Program-made: the position numbers and the translations under genes
Notes under the pieces: generated by a model
The model's database searches: none
Told to the model about the DNA's origin: nothing
The model's input: only the letters and a program-made list of their open reading frames with translations
DNA from: G963668605 sp963668605
GTDB lineage: Bacteria; Acidobacteriota; Terriglobia; Bryobacterales; Bryobacteraceae
NCBI GenBank assembly: GCA_963668605.1
Contig: OY764903.1
Span: 6,944,001 to 7,008,000, forward strand
DNA length: 64,000 bases
Direction: 5' to 3'
In this document: positions 18,900-27,732 of the stretch, in pieces
Numbering within the stretch: position 1 is the first letter of the stretch
How the letters are laid out: the number at the start of each line of letters is the position of its first letter

Positions 18900-19502
18900 T
18901 CAGCGCGCCGGATAGCCGGGGGCCGTTTTGACTTCCTGGATCTGTTGGACGTGGCGGTCCGTGTGGGCGGCGATCAACAGAATCCACTGGTAGGCGTCCA
19001 TGTCGGGGCCTTCGCTGCCCTTGGCGAAGTGCGTGCGGAGTTCGTCCTGGGTGGTGCGAATGTACTCCAACGTCTTCTCGCGGCTCTGCTTGAAATGGCT
19101 GAGCGCCTCCGCCGTGCTGGCAAACTTCTGGGCCGGCTGGAGCACTTCGGGCGCTTTGTTTTTCTTGCTACGGTCGGCGACGGCTTTCAGGATGGCCGCG
19201 TCGCGGCCCTTAGCGGCTTGCATTTTGGACGGGTCGGCGGGCGACTTCATGATCTTGTTGACGACCATGCCAAACAGGAAGTCTTCCGAGAGCGCTATGT
19301 GCGCGGCACATTCCGCGATGGACCAGCGCTCCGGAGCGGCCCTAAAGTTCAATTGAGCGTTGCTCAATCCCGCCAGTGAGTCGACGAACTGCTTGCTCGT
19401 CGCATGCAATTCGCTGAGTGCACGGCCTTGATCGCCTTTCGACAGCGGTTGCGCTCCGGCTGTGGCGGTGGCAACGGCAAGGACGAGTAGCAGATTCTTC
19501 AT
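18900..19502 (-). CDS. Secreted DinB-superfamily protein
   Basis: A 200-aa protein with a cleavable-looking signal peptide (MKNLLLVLAVATATAGAQ) and a DinB-like four-helix bundle. Candidate metal-binding histidines are in ERWSIAECAAHIALSEDF and AAHTDRHVQQI, the usual DinB positions. DinB-fold proteins are metal-dependent thiol transferases or of unknown function; this one would act outside the cytoplasm. GGAGGT precedes the ATG. It is divergent from ttcA with only about 23 bases between starts. The 218 bases between this gene and mraZ hold the MraZ operator and presumably the dcw promoter; nothing else is recognisable there. Confidence 0.82.
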   Translation of the reverse strand: MKNLLLVLAVATATAGAQPLSKGDQGRALSELHATSKQFVDSLAGLSNAQLNFRAAPERWSIAECAAHIALSEDFLFGMVVNKIMKSPADPSKMQAAKGRDAAILKAVADRSKKNKAPEVLQPAQKFASTAEALSHFKQSREKTLEYIRTTQDELRTHFAKGSEGPDMDAYQWILLIAAHTDRHVQQIQEVKTAPGYPAR

Positions 19503-19525
19503 TCAGACCTCCAGCAAGATGTATT

Positions 19526-20347
19526 GTGCCACAGCCGACCCACTATAATGAAGTCTTGGACCTTGAGAAGACACTGCTACGGAAAGTCGGCGAGGCAATC
19601 CAGCGCTTTCAGATGATTCGCGAGGGGGATCGTGTCGCCGTCGGGCTCTCCGGCGGCAAGGACTCCGTCACCTTGCTCGAAGCGCTTTTGCTCTTGCAGA
19701 AGCGCGCACCCATTCACTTTTCGGTTTGCGCCTTTACAGTGGAGCAGGGCAAGTTCCTGAGCCCGATCCAGCCGTTCGGCGAATACCTCAAACGGCGCGG
19801 AGTGCCGTGGACCTACTACAAGGATCAACCGTCCTTCCGCCTGATCGACGAACAGCCGGAGCATGGCTGCGACCTGTGCAGCCGTTACCGGCGGCGCGCG
19901 GTCTATGAAGTGGCGAAAGGACTCGACGCCAACGTCATCGCGTTCGGGCACACGGCTGACGATTTCTGCGAAGCGTTTCTGCGCAATGCCATGTTCACCG
20001 GCCGCCTGAGCGCGCTGCCGGCCGTAACCTACTCGGCGAAAAAGGACTTCCGCCTGATTCGCCCACTCGTGTACGTTTCGGAAGCGATCACCGCGGCATA
20101 CGCTGCTTCTCTCGGCGTGCCTGTGATCCCGTGCGGATGCTCGCAGAAGACTGGCACAGTGCGGCAGTCCTTGCGTGGGTTTTTCAAGGAACTGGAGCAG
20201 GGCCACCCGTATTGGCAGGAATCGATGCTTTCCGCGATGGGGAACATCCAAACCGAACGGCTCTTGGATCCGCGTTTTCTGGATCTTGAGGCGGCGCCGG
20301 CTCAAGAGGCGCCGGAGGTACTTCATCAGATATTAGCCGATTGTTAA
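19526..20347 (+). CDS. ttcA: TtcA-like tRNA 2-thiocytidine synthetase (PP-loop ATPase)
   Basis: About 273 aa. The N-terminal PP-loop LSGGKDSVTLLEAL and the CDLC pair (CxxC) of the TtcA/TtuA-like subgroup are present, with GHTADDFCEAFLRN and a later CGCSQ cysteine. Such enzymes adenylate and thiolate a tRNA base using an Fe-S cluster. The start is uncertain: GTG 19526 gives the usual N-terminus but has no ribosome site. A TTG at 19556 lies 6 bases after a perfect TATAAT (19544-19549) and could be a leaderless start. The functional call does not depend on this choice. Confidence 0.85.
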   Translation: MPQPTHYNEVLDLEKTLLRKVGEAIQRFQMIREGDRVAVGLSGGKDSVTLLEALLLLQKRAPIHFSVCAFTVEQGKFLSPIQPFGEYLKRRGVPWTYYKDQPSFRLIDEQPEHGCDLCSRYRRRAVYEVAKGLDANVIAFGHTADDFCEAFLRNAMFTGRLSALPAVTYSAKKDFRLIRPLVYVSEAITAAYAASLGVPVIPCGCSQKTGTVRQSLRGFFKELEQGHPYWQESMLSAMGNIQTERLLDPRFLDLEAAPAQEAPEVLHQILADC

Positions 20348-20378
20348 CCGAATTGTAACTGACCCCGCCTGACGTGGG

Positions 20379-20387
20379 TGATAAGAT
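20379..20387 (+). promoter_or_regulatory. Extended -10 element before the phosphate-transport pair
   Basis: TGATAAGAT fits the extended -10 pattern TGnTAnnnT, about 44 bases before the ATG at 20431, which has GAGGA as ribosome site. A GATAAT overlaps at 20385-20390. No convincing -35 is present. Low-information match; supported mainly by recurrence of the pattern elsewhere in the window. Confidence 0.35.
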
Positions 20388-20430
20388 AATAGTTTACGTG
20401 TCACTGAGGCAAATCTACTCCTGAGGAATT

Positions 20431-21045
20431 ATGCGATTCCTGCCGCGCGAAGAGAAATTCTTCACACTTTTTTTAAAACAAGCAAGACTCATTTCCAGTG
20501 CATCGCTCGTACTCTACGACGCAGCACAACTGGGAAGCGCTCAATTGGAGTCCGCTTCCGCAAAGATTATCCGCCTGGAGCAAGAGGGTGATGAGATCAT
20601 TCACGATATCTTCACCAAGCTCAACCAGACGTTCATCACTCCGCTCGATCCCGAAGACATCCACAGCGTCGCTTCCCACCTGGACGACGTCATGGATTGC
20701 ATCGAAGAGGCGGCTCACCGCATGGTGGCCTATCGCCTCGAAACGATCCCTCCCCTGGTCGTGGAACTCTGCAAGGTGATTCACGTTTCGGCCCTCGAAC
20801 TCGAGAAGGCCTTTGAGGCCCTGAACGTGGATACTCCGCTCATTGAGTGCTGCATCGAAATCAACAGGCAGGAGGACATCGCGGATCAACTGGTCCGGCG
20901 CGCCATCGCGGAACTCTTTGTCTCCGAGAAGGATCCGATCAAGCTGATTAAACTCAAAGAGGTCTATGAGGCTCTCGAAGAGACGACGGACCGCTGCGAG
21001 GACGTCGCCGATGTGCTCCAGAACGTCGTGGTGAAGAACAGTTAG
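20431..21045 (+). CDS. DUF47/PhoU-like Pit accessory protein
   Basis: A 204-aa all-helical protein of the DUF47 family, distantly related to PhoU, with the characteristic repeated acidic pattern LEQEGDEIIHDIFTKLNQTF and ALEETTDRCEDVADVL. The family is typically encoded next to Pit transporters and is thought to regulate them. Here it lies 8 bases before pit, in the same operon. Cytoplasmic. Confidence 0.93.
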   Translation: MRFLPREEKFFTLFLKQARLISSASLVLYDAAQLGSAQLESASAKIIRLEQEGDEIIHDIFTKLNQTFITPLDPEDIHSVASHLDDVMDCIEEAAHRMVAYRLETIPPLVVELCKVIHVSALELEKAFEALNVDTPLIECCIEINRQEDIADQLVRRAIAELFVSEKDPIKLIKLKEVYEALEETTDRCEDVADVLQNVVVKNS

Positions 21046-21053
21046 CGCTACCC

Positions 21054-22082
21054 ATGGATCCCGTACTTACGCTAGCTGTTGTGATTGTCGCGGTAGCCCT
21101 GGTTTTCGATTTCATCAATGGCTTCCATGATGCGGCGAATTCCGTCGCGACCGTAGTGGCCACCCGCGTCCTCACTCCGTTTCAGGCTGTCCTGTGGGCG
21201 GCCTTCTTCAATTTCGTTTCGGCTTTCACCTTCGGCACCGGTGTCGCTAAGACCGTCGGCAAGGGCATGGTCGACCTTTCCATAGTCACGCCTTACGTGA
21301 TTTTGGCGGGACTTCTGGGCGCCATCGTCTGGGATCTGATCACTTGGTATTACGGTCTGCCAACAAGTTCCTCGCACGCCTTGTTCGGCGGTTACGCCGG
21401 CGCCGCGATGGCGCGCGTGGCGTACATCAGGGGCTGGGAACACAGCTTTGATGCCATCATCGCGAGCGGCTGGATCCTCACGCTGCTGTTTATCGTGATC
21501 GCCCCGGTGCTGGGCTTGTTGCTCGCCTATGGGCTGATGGTCGCAATCTATTGGATCTTCCGCAATTCCACGCCGAAGAAGATGGACGTCTACTTCCGCC
21601 GTCTGCAATTGGCTTCCGCGGCGATTTTCAGCTTTTCACACGGTACGAACGACGCCCAAAAAACGATGGGCATCATTACAGGCGTGCTGGTCACCTCCGG
21701 CTATCTGAAAGTCTTCAACGTGCCGACGTGGGTGATTCTTTCCGCGCACGCGGCCATCGCGCTGGGAACCCTGTGCGGAGGTTGGCGGATTATTCACACG
21801 ATGGGCAGCCGGCTGACGCGCCTCAAACCTCGCGGCGGATTCTGCGCCGAGACAGCCGCGGCGATCTCGATTCTGTTCTCCACTGAGATGCACATGCCGG
21901 TTTCCACCACGCACGTCATCGCCGGCGCGATTACTGGCGTGGGTTCTATCCAGCGGCTGAAAGCCGTACGCTGGGGCATCGCGGCGAACATCATGTGGGC
22001 TTGGGTCCTGACCATTCCGGCGGCAGGCATAGTCGGCTGGCTGTCTTTCCAATTGCTGCGGGTCTTCGTCGCGAATCCGTAG
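21054..22082 (+). CDS. pit: Low-affinity inorganic phosphate transporter (Pit family)
   Basis: A 342-aa polytopic transporter. The two PiT signature repeats are visible: FDFINGFHDAANSVATVV near residue 20 and FSFSHGTNDAQKTMGII near residue 195, with about ten membrane segments. It imports phosphate, usually as a metal-phosphate complex driven by protons. Co-operonic with the DUF47 partner. Downstream, a 65-base gap leads to the next gene with no obvious terminator. Confidence 0.95.
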   Translation: MDPVLTLAVVIVAVALVFDFINGFHDAANSVATVVATRVLTPFQAVLWAAFFNFVSAFTFGTGVAKTVGKGMVDLSIVTPYVILAGLLGAIVWDLITWYYGLPTSSSHALFGGYAGAAMARVAYIRGWEHSFDAIIASGWILTLLFIVIAPVLGLLLAYGLMVAIYWIFRNSTPKKMDVYFRRLQLASAAIFSFSHGTNDAQKTMGIITGVLVTSGYLKVFNVPTWVILSAHAAIALGTLCGGWRIIHTMGSRLTRLKPRGGFCAETAAAISILFSTEMHMPVSTTHVIAGAITGVGSIQRLKAVRWGIAANIMWAWVLTIPAAGIVGWLSFQLLRVFVANP

Positions 22083-22147
22083 GCCACGTAAATACGTCGG
22101 GTGGGTCCTGAGATCCGCCGCGATCAAGTATACTGGCGGATCACCGC

Positions 22148-23068
22148 ATGTCAACGATTTTCGCAGCACCCTTTCTAGCACATGGACAAACGATCGCTCC
22201 CGCCGCCGCGGTCGAGCGTCTGCGGGAGGCGGCCGCCGCGCTTCCGCTCTCGGCGATTCTGCTCGCCTCCGGTTTACCCGAATCCGTGGAGCGGGCCTGC
22301 GCCGAAGAAGCCCAGCGTCTCGGCGCCGCGCTGTTCCTCCGCCATATCCTGAACGCCGCGGAGGAACCTCACCTTGGTCCGCTGGCCGCCGTCATCAATC
22401 GCGGCCTCTACGACGGCATCTTCCTGGAAGGCCTGCAAGAGGGACAGCCTGAACTGTCCCCGACGCTCGAGATCTCCGCGCTCTTCGGCGTGACGGGTGA
22501 CGAAACGATTGATGCTGTTTTCCGCGCCCGTACGCATCGCGTTTTGGACCGGTTGGAAGCTGCCGCGGCCGTTGTGCGCGGGGCCGGTCTCGAACTCGGT
22601 TTGGATTGCGTGCCGCCATCGCTCACACGCCTCTTCGGCCAGGATCTTTCGTTCTTCGATTATCACTGCGATTGGATCAGCGTGCGACTATCCGCCTTGC
22701 CGGGCGCGTTGTGCGTCCTGGCGGAGGCGCTGCTTGCGCAAGGCGTCGAAGAAGAGCAGGCGCTTGACAGGATTGCTCATGCCGCGGGCATGCCGCTGCC
22801 GCCGACGCTCGCCGATTTGCGGAGCGAGGGCGTAGCGGCCGAGATACTCTGGCTCGAGGCGCAGCGTGCGCGAGAGGCTGGCGTGACCAATCTGGTAGCC
22901 GGTCTCGATCTGTCGCAGGACCGCACCGAGGAGCACATCGGCCGCGACTATCGCGCGCTGCAATCCGCGCTGCCCAACGGGTTTCTGCTGCTGCCGGATC
23001 TCGGGGAGATCCAGCCGGAGCGACTGGCGTTATTGCATTCTTTGCGAAGGAGAAGTCACCCACTATGA
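22148..23068 (+). CDS. Conserved-looking protein of unknown function, translationally coupled to a galactonate-dehydratase-like gene
   Basis: A 306-aa protein that I do not recognise. It is Ala/Leu/Glu rich, soluble, with no signal peptide. Alternating hydrophobic strands and amphipathic helices (SAILLASGLP, AAVINRGLYDGIFLEG, LELGLDCVPPSL, CDWISVRLSALPGALCVLAEAL) suggest an alpha/beta barrel-like fold, but no catalytic motif stands out. The stop overlaps the ATG of the next gene (ATGA), so the two proteins are made together. A role alongside the dehydratase (sugar-acid metabolism) is inferred from context only. Confidence 0.8.
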   Translation: MSTIFAAPFLAHGQTIAPAAAVERLREAAAALPLSAILLASGLPESVERACAEEAQRLGAALFLRHILNAAEEPHLGPLAAVINRGLYDGIFLEGLQEGQPELSPTLEISALFGVTGDETIDAVFRARTHRVLDRLEAAAAVVRGAGLELGLDCVPPSLTRLFGQDLSFFDYHCDWISVRLSALPGALCVLAEALLAQGVEEEQALDRIAHAAGMPLPPTLADLRSEGVAAEILWLEAQRAREAGVTNLVAGLDLSQDRTEEHIGRDYRALQSALPNGFLLLPDLGEIQPERLALLHSLRRRSHPL

Positions 23069-24288
23069 ACCAGAGCAATCTGACACGCCGTTCGATGGCC
23101 GGCGCGCTGACCGGCATCGGCAGCCTGCTCGCGCTCGATGCAGCGCAGGGGGCATCGCAATCGCCTGTCTCGCCGAAGAGCAAAATCAAGATCACGAAGC
23201 TAGAGACATTTCTCGTCAAGCCGCGCTGGTTGTTCCTGAAGATCCACACCGACGCCGGGATCACCGGGCTCGGCGAGCCGATCACGGAGGGCCGCGCGCT
23301 CACCTGTGCGCAGGCTGTCAAGGAGTTGGAACCCTATTTGATCGGTAAGGATCCGCGCCAGGTGGTGCATCACTGGCAGGCAATCTACCGCCACGCGTTT
23401 TACCGTGGCGGCCCGATTCTCACCAGCGCACTGAGCGGCGTCGATATGGCGCTGTGGGATATCAAAGGCAAGGCGCTCGGCGTTCCGGTCTACGAACTGC
23501 TTGGCGGTCCCACGCGCAACCGTGTCCGCGTCTATGCGCACGCTAGCACTCCGGAACTGATGAAGCAGAAACTGGCGCAGGGCTTCACGGCGTTCAAGAC
23601 GGGACCGGCAAAAAAGCGTCCCGCGCGTTATATCGAAACTCTCGCCGCTGTGCACTACGCCGCAGAGAAGTTCGCCGAATTGCGCAAGACCGTTGGCGAT
23701 GACTCCGACATCGGCGTCGACTTTCACGGCAACATCAGCCCCGCGCTGGCGAAGTTGCTGATCAAGGCTCTGGAACCCTACCAGCCGATGTTTATCGAGG
23801 AACCTTGCCAGGCGCAGAACCACGATGTGATGGCGGAGATCGCGCGCGGCACGCACCTGCCCATTGCCACGGGCGAGCGCGTTTTCACGAAGTGGGGCTT
23901 TCGCGAAGTGCTCGAAAAACGCGCGGCCGCGATCCTGCAACCGGACCTTTGCCACGCCGGCGGTATCACGGAGGTGCGACTGATCGCGGGCATGGCGGAG
24001 GCCTACTACGCCAGTGTCGCGCCGCACAATCCGCTAGGCCCCATCTCGTTGGCCGCGGGCGTCCAGATTGCCGCGTCGATTCCGAACTTCCTATGTCAGG
24101 AGCAGGTCAGTCTCGGCGAAGGGTATCTCAAGAAGCCGTTCACCGTGCGCGCAGGATACCTCGACCTGCCGGTGGGTCCAGGGCTCGGCATCGAGCTCGA
24201 CGACAACGCCATGGCGGACAAGATCGGCCACGACTGGCGCAACCAGGAAAGCTACGACGCCGACGACGGAAGCGTGGTGGATTGGTAA
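23065..24288 (+). CDS. Tat-exported enolase-superfamily dehydratase (D-galactonate dehydratase-like)
   Basis: A 407-aa protein with a twin-arginine signal (LTRRSMAGALTGIGSLLALDAAQGA). The enolase-superfamily N-domain follows (KPRWLFLKIHTDAGITGLGEP, YRGGPILTSALSGVDMALWDIKG spread), then the barrel with metal ligands in GVDFHGN, FIEEP and ATGER and the catalytic His in APHNPLGP. The pattern resembles DgoD-type enzymes that dehydrate D-galactonate to 2-keto-3-deoxygalactonate. Export to the periplasm is unusual for characterised members; whether the signal works is untested. It is coupled to the gene before and 18 bases from the receptor gene after. Confidence 0.86.
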   Translation: MNQSNLTRRSMAGALTGIGSLLALDAAQGASQSPVSPKSKIKITKLETFLVKPRWLFLKIHTDAGITGLGEPITEGRALTCAQAVKELEPYLIGKDPRQVVHHWQAIYRHAFYRGGPILTSALSGVDMALWDIKGKALGVPVYELLGGPTRNRVRVYAHASTPELMKQKLAQGFTAFKTGPAKKRPARYIETLAAVHYAAEKFAELRKTVGDDSDIGVDFHGNISPALAKLLIKALEPYQPMFIEEPCQAQNHDVMAEIARGTHLPIATGERVFTKWGFREVLEKRAAAILQPDLCHAGGITEVRLIAGMAEAYYASVAPHNPLGPISLAAGVQIAASIPNFLCQEQVSLGEGYLKKPFTVRAGYLDLPVGPGLGIELDDNAMADKIGHDWRNQESYDADDGSVVDW

Positions 24289-24306
24289 TTTTGTAAGATC
24301 GTAGTG

Positions 24307-27300
24307 ATGCTACGATTTTCTGCTTTTCTAATCTTGTGTTGCGGCCTGCTCCAGGCGCAGAACGTTTCGTCGACTCTATCCGGAAACGTGGAAGACTCAA
24401 GCGGCGCGCGCTTCGCGGGCGCTGAACTGACGCTTACAGACCAGGACAACGGCTTTGTCCGTACGACAAAAACGAACTCCGAAGGATTCTTCTCGTTTCC
24501 CGACTTAACGGCAGCAAACTACCTTCTGGCCATCTCCACGCCGGGATTCCGGCGCTACGAGCAGAGCGCAATTGCGCTCACATCCAGCGAACAGCGTTCA
24601 CTGGGCGTCATCCGGCTTCAGGTCGGCGACATCTCGCAGTCTGTGGAGGTGACAGCGGAGGTGAATCCCGTCACGCTGACTTCCGGTGAGCGTGCAGGCA
24701 CACTTACGGGCACGGACATTCAAGAGATGGCGTTGCGCGGCCGCGACTTCATGGACGCCGTCGGCCTGTTGCCCGGCATCGTCGATACGTCGGACAGCCG
24801 TGAAGCGCCCAGCGCCGACTCCCTGAAGGGCCTCTACATCCTCGGCGCTCGCGAAAACTCTAAGAACATGACCATCGACGGAGTTTCCGCCGTGGATGCG
24901 GGCAACAGCGCGGGTGTCATGACGATGCCTTCGATGGATGCGATCAGCGAGTTGAAAGTGCTCATGTCGAATTATTCGGCGGAATACGGGCGCAAGTCGG
25001 GCGGCACGGTTTCGCTCATCACCAAAGGCGGAGGCCGCCAGTTCCATGGGGGAGCTGGATGGTATCACCGCCACGAGGGCTTGAACGCCAATAGCTTCTT
25101 CAACAATCGCAACGGGTTGGACCGCTCGCCATACCGCTACAACATCCTCAGCTATTCGCTGAGCGGGCCTGTCTACATCCCCGGGAAAATGAACCGCGAC
25201 CGTTCGCGCATGTTCTTCTTCTTCTCCCAGGAGTTTCAGCGCCAGTTGGTCAATTACGGAAGCAAAACGGTGCGTGTGCCGACACAACTCGAGCGGACTG
25301 GCGATTTTTCGCAGACCTTCGATCTCAACGGGAAACTAGTTCCTGTGCGCGATCCGCTCAATAATCAGGTGCAGTTCCCCGGCAACGTAGTTCCGCAGCA
25401 GCGCCTCACCCAGCTTGGCCGCAATATTCTCAATCTCTTCCCCACGCCCAACTTCGTCGATCCGTCGCCGGCGAGGCGCTACCAGTGGAACTACATCTCG
25501 GCGCAGAGTACGGCGTATCCGCGCGACACCGAGACCGCCCGCATCGACTACTCTCCGAAAGACAACGTGCAACTCTACGGGCGCTTCATCCACACTGGCG
25601 ATTATCAGGACATGTATTACGGAATGTGGATTGCGGGCAGCGTGAATTTTCCGTTGACGCCGATTCATTTTGCACGTCCCAGCCGCGGTTTCGTCTTTCA
25701 CGGGACCGTCACACTGTCGCCCTCGTTGTTCAATGAATTCAGCCTGGGCTTGACTCAAAACAAGATCAACGGCGATCCGCTTCAGCCGGAACGCGTACAG
25801 CGCAAGGCGACGGGTATCGACGTTCCGCAGTGGAATGCCGCGATCAACCCGGCGGGCTATATTCCGAACATGACCTTCGGCGGCGTTACCAATGCCGCCA
25901 ATCCGTCGATGACGAATCCGATGCCATACTTCACGGACTGCAAAATTTACAGCTTCGTGGACAACTTCAGCAAGATCTGGAATACGCACACGCTGAAGTT
26001 CGGCGCCTACCTCGAGTACATGGGGAAGATCCAGTATTCCGGCGGAGCGAACCGCGGCGTTCTGGATTTTGGCACGGATAAGAATAATCCGCTGGATTCG
26101 AACCAGGCTTATGCTAACGCACTGCTCGGCAACTATGCCAGCTACGCCGAGGCGAGCGCGCAACTAGAGGGCGACTTCCGCTTCAGGAACGTGGAGTTCT
26201 ACGCGCAAGACAACTGGCGCGTCAATTCCCGATTGACTCTCGATTACGGCGCGCGTTTCTACCACGACATGCCGATGTACGATGGCCGCGATCAACTAGC
26301 CGCTTTCGTGCCCTCGCTTTACACAAACAGCGCTGCGCCGGTGCTGCTGCGGCCTGGCTTTGACGCCAAGGGCGCTAAGGTGGCGGTCGATCCGTTGAGC
26401 GGCACGACGTACCCGCAAGGCTTCATCGGTACTTTCGTGCCCGGCGTCGGCGACCCGTCGGTAGGCTCGATCCAGAGCGGCCAGAATGGCATCAGCCGCG
26501 GTTTGTATACGCTGCCCGCACTCAGCGTCGCGCCGCGCATCGGTTTCGCCTGGGATCCGTTCGGGAAACAGAAGACCTCGATCCGTGGCGGCGCTGGCGT
26601 CTTCTTCGACCGGCTGGCCGGACAGCCCACCATCGACATGCTGACCAACCCGCCGTCGGTTTTCGTGCCGCGCGTGTATTACGGCAACATGCAGGATCTG
26701 GCGGCCACGGCGGGCAAGAAGATTCTTGCGCCTACCGGGAGCGTCAACTCGCTCTACGGAGAAGGCAAGATGCCCACGGTGTACAACTTCAGCTTTGGAG
26801 TGCAGCACCAACTCGGCGGAAACACGGTTGTGGATGTCTCTTATGTGGGTTCGCTCTCGCGGCATCTTTTGTGGAAACGCAATGTGAATCCCGTGCCGGT
26901 GGGCGCACGTTTTGTAGACCAGCATCCCGAGAATATCGATCCCACCACGAAGGTCGCATTGCCGGTCAATTTCCTGCGCCGCTATGAAGGCTACGGCGAT
27001 GTGTTGCAGTACGAGTTTGCCTCCACGTCAAACTATAATTCGCTGCAGGCGAGCTTTTCACGCCGCATGAGGCGTGGGTTCCAGGTGGCCGCCTCGTACA
27101 CGTTCGGCAAGGCTCTCGGGTCGGCCGATGGCGACGCCGCCACTGTGACGCCGTTCTTCGAACAGCGCAAGTACGACTACGGCGTGCTGACCTATGATCG
27201 CAGGCACGTTTTCTCTTCGCGCTATACCTGGCAGTTGCCCAAGTTTGGAAAGCGCATGAATTCGCGCGCCATTTCCGTGCTGGCGGATGGTTGGGAGATT

Positions 27301-27729
27301 TCCGGAATCACGCGCTTCCAGTCGGGCGGATCTTTCACGCCGGGCTACGCGCTGGTCACCTCCACGGATATCACCGGCACGCCGTCGCAGAATGCCAACG
27401 TCAACGTCATCGATCCCTCCGCTGCGCCGCTCAGCCGCTTTGGGCCGCCGCAGAAGGGCACGTTCGGCAACGCGGGAATCGGCGTCCTCACGCTGCCCGG
27501 AATTAACAACTTTGACCTCTCGCTCTACCGCCGCATTCCGATCCGCGAGCGGCTCAGCGCGCAACTGCGCTTTGAATCGTACAACACCTTCAACCACACG
27601 CAGTTCTCCAACGTCTCGCGCCAGGCGCGCTTCGACAACACCGGTGCGCAGATCGATCCGTTGTTTCTTGAGCCAAACGCCGCACGCGACCCGCGGCGCA
27701 TACAATTGGCCGTGCGTTTGAACTGGTAG
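24307..27729 (+). CDS. Oar-like TonB-dependent receptor with carboxypeptidase-regulatory-like domain (copy 1)
   Basis: A 1140-aa outer-membrane protein. Signal peptide (MLRFSAFLILCCGLLQAQ), then a carboxypeptidase-regulatory-like beta domain at about residues 22-105, a plug-like domain (NMTIDGVSAVD, SAEYGRKSGGTVSLITKGG), and a long beta-barrel ending in RRIQLAVRLNW with the aromatic C-terminal residue of outer-membrane proteins. This architecture is strongly expanded in Acidobacteria and thought to bind carbohydrates or peptides. I use ATG 24307, one codon inside a GTG start. It is probably co-transcribed with the dehydratase, so a sugar-acid or oligosaccharide ligand is the best guess. The 3' end is 3 bases from the convergent DUF6544 gene. 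Confidence 0.9.
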   Translation: MLRFSAFLILCCGLLQAQNVSSTLSGNVEDSSGARFAGAELTLTDQDNGFVRTTKTNSEGFFSFPDLTAANYLLAISTPGFRRYEQSAIALTSSEQRSLGVIRLQVGDISQSVEVTAEVNPVTLTSGERAGTLTGTDIQEMALRGRDFMDAVGLLPGIVDTSDSREAPSADSLKGLYILGARENSKNMTIDGVSAVDAGNSAGVMTMPSMDAISELKVLMSNYSAEYGRKSGGTVSLITKGGGRQFHGGAGWYHRHEGLNANSFFNNRNGLDRSPYRYNILSYSLSGPVYIPGKMNRDRSRMFFFFSQEFQRQLVNYGSKTVRVPTQLERTGDFSQTFDLNGKLVPVRDPLNNQVQFPGNVVPQQRLTQLGRNILNLFPTPNFVDPSPARRYQWNYISAQSTAYPRDTETARIDYSPKDNVQLYGRFIHTGDYQDMYYGMWIAGSVNFPLTPIHFARPSRGFVFHGTVTLSPSLFNEFSLGLTQNKINGDPLQPERVQRKATGIDVPQWNAAINPAGYIPNMTFGGVTNAANPSMTNPMPYFTDCKIYSFVDNFSKIWNTHTLKFGAYLEYMGKIQYSGGANRGVLDFGTDKNNPLDSNQAYANALLGNYASYAEASAQLEGDFRFRNVEFYAQDNWRVNSRLTLDYGARFYHDMPMYDGRDQLAAFVPSLYTNSAAPVLLRPGFDAKGAKVAVDPLSGTTYPQGFIGTFVPGVGDPSVGSIQSGQNGISRGLYTLPALSVAPRIGFAWDPFGKQKTSIRGGAGVFFDRLAGQPTIDMLTNPPSVFVPRVYYGNMQDLAATAGKKILAPTGSVNSLYGEGKMPTVYNFSFGVQHQLGGNTVVDVSYVGSLSRHLLWKRNVNPVPVGARFVDQHPENIDPTTKVALPVNFLRRYEGYGDVLQYEFASTSNYNSLQASFSRRMRRGFQVAASYTFGKALGSADGDAATVTPFFEQRKYDYGVLTYDRRHVFSSRYTWQLPKFGKRMNSRAISVLADGWEISGITRFQSGGSFTPGYALVTSTDITGTPSQNANVNVIDPSAAPLSRFGPPQKGTFGNAGIGVLTLPGINNFDLSLYRRIPIRERLSAQLRFESYNTFNHTQFSNVSRQARFDNTGAQIDPLFLEPNAARDPRRIQLAVRLNW

Positions 27730-27732
27730 CGG

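Noticed and set aside
19513..19531. Sigma-54-like TGGCAC...TTGCT on the minus strand before the DinB-type gene
   Set aside because: The GG and GC doublets are separated by 13 bases instead of the required 10.
20341..20359. Possible Pho box (TTGTTAA...TTGTAAC) before the phosphate transporter pair
   Set aside because: The repeats are 12 bases apart instead of 11 and differ from the Pho-box consensus; the first is also the ttcA stop region.
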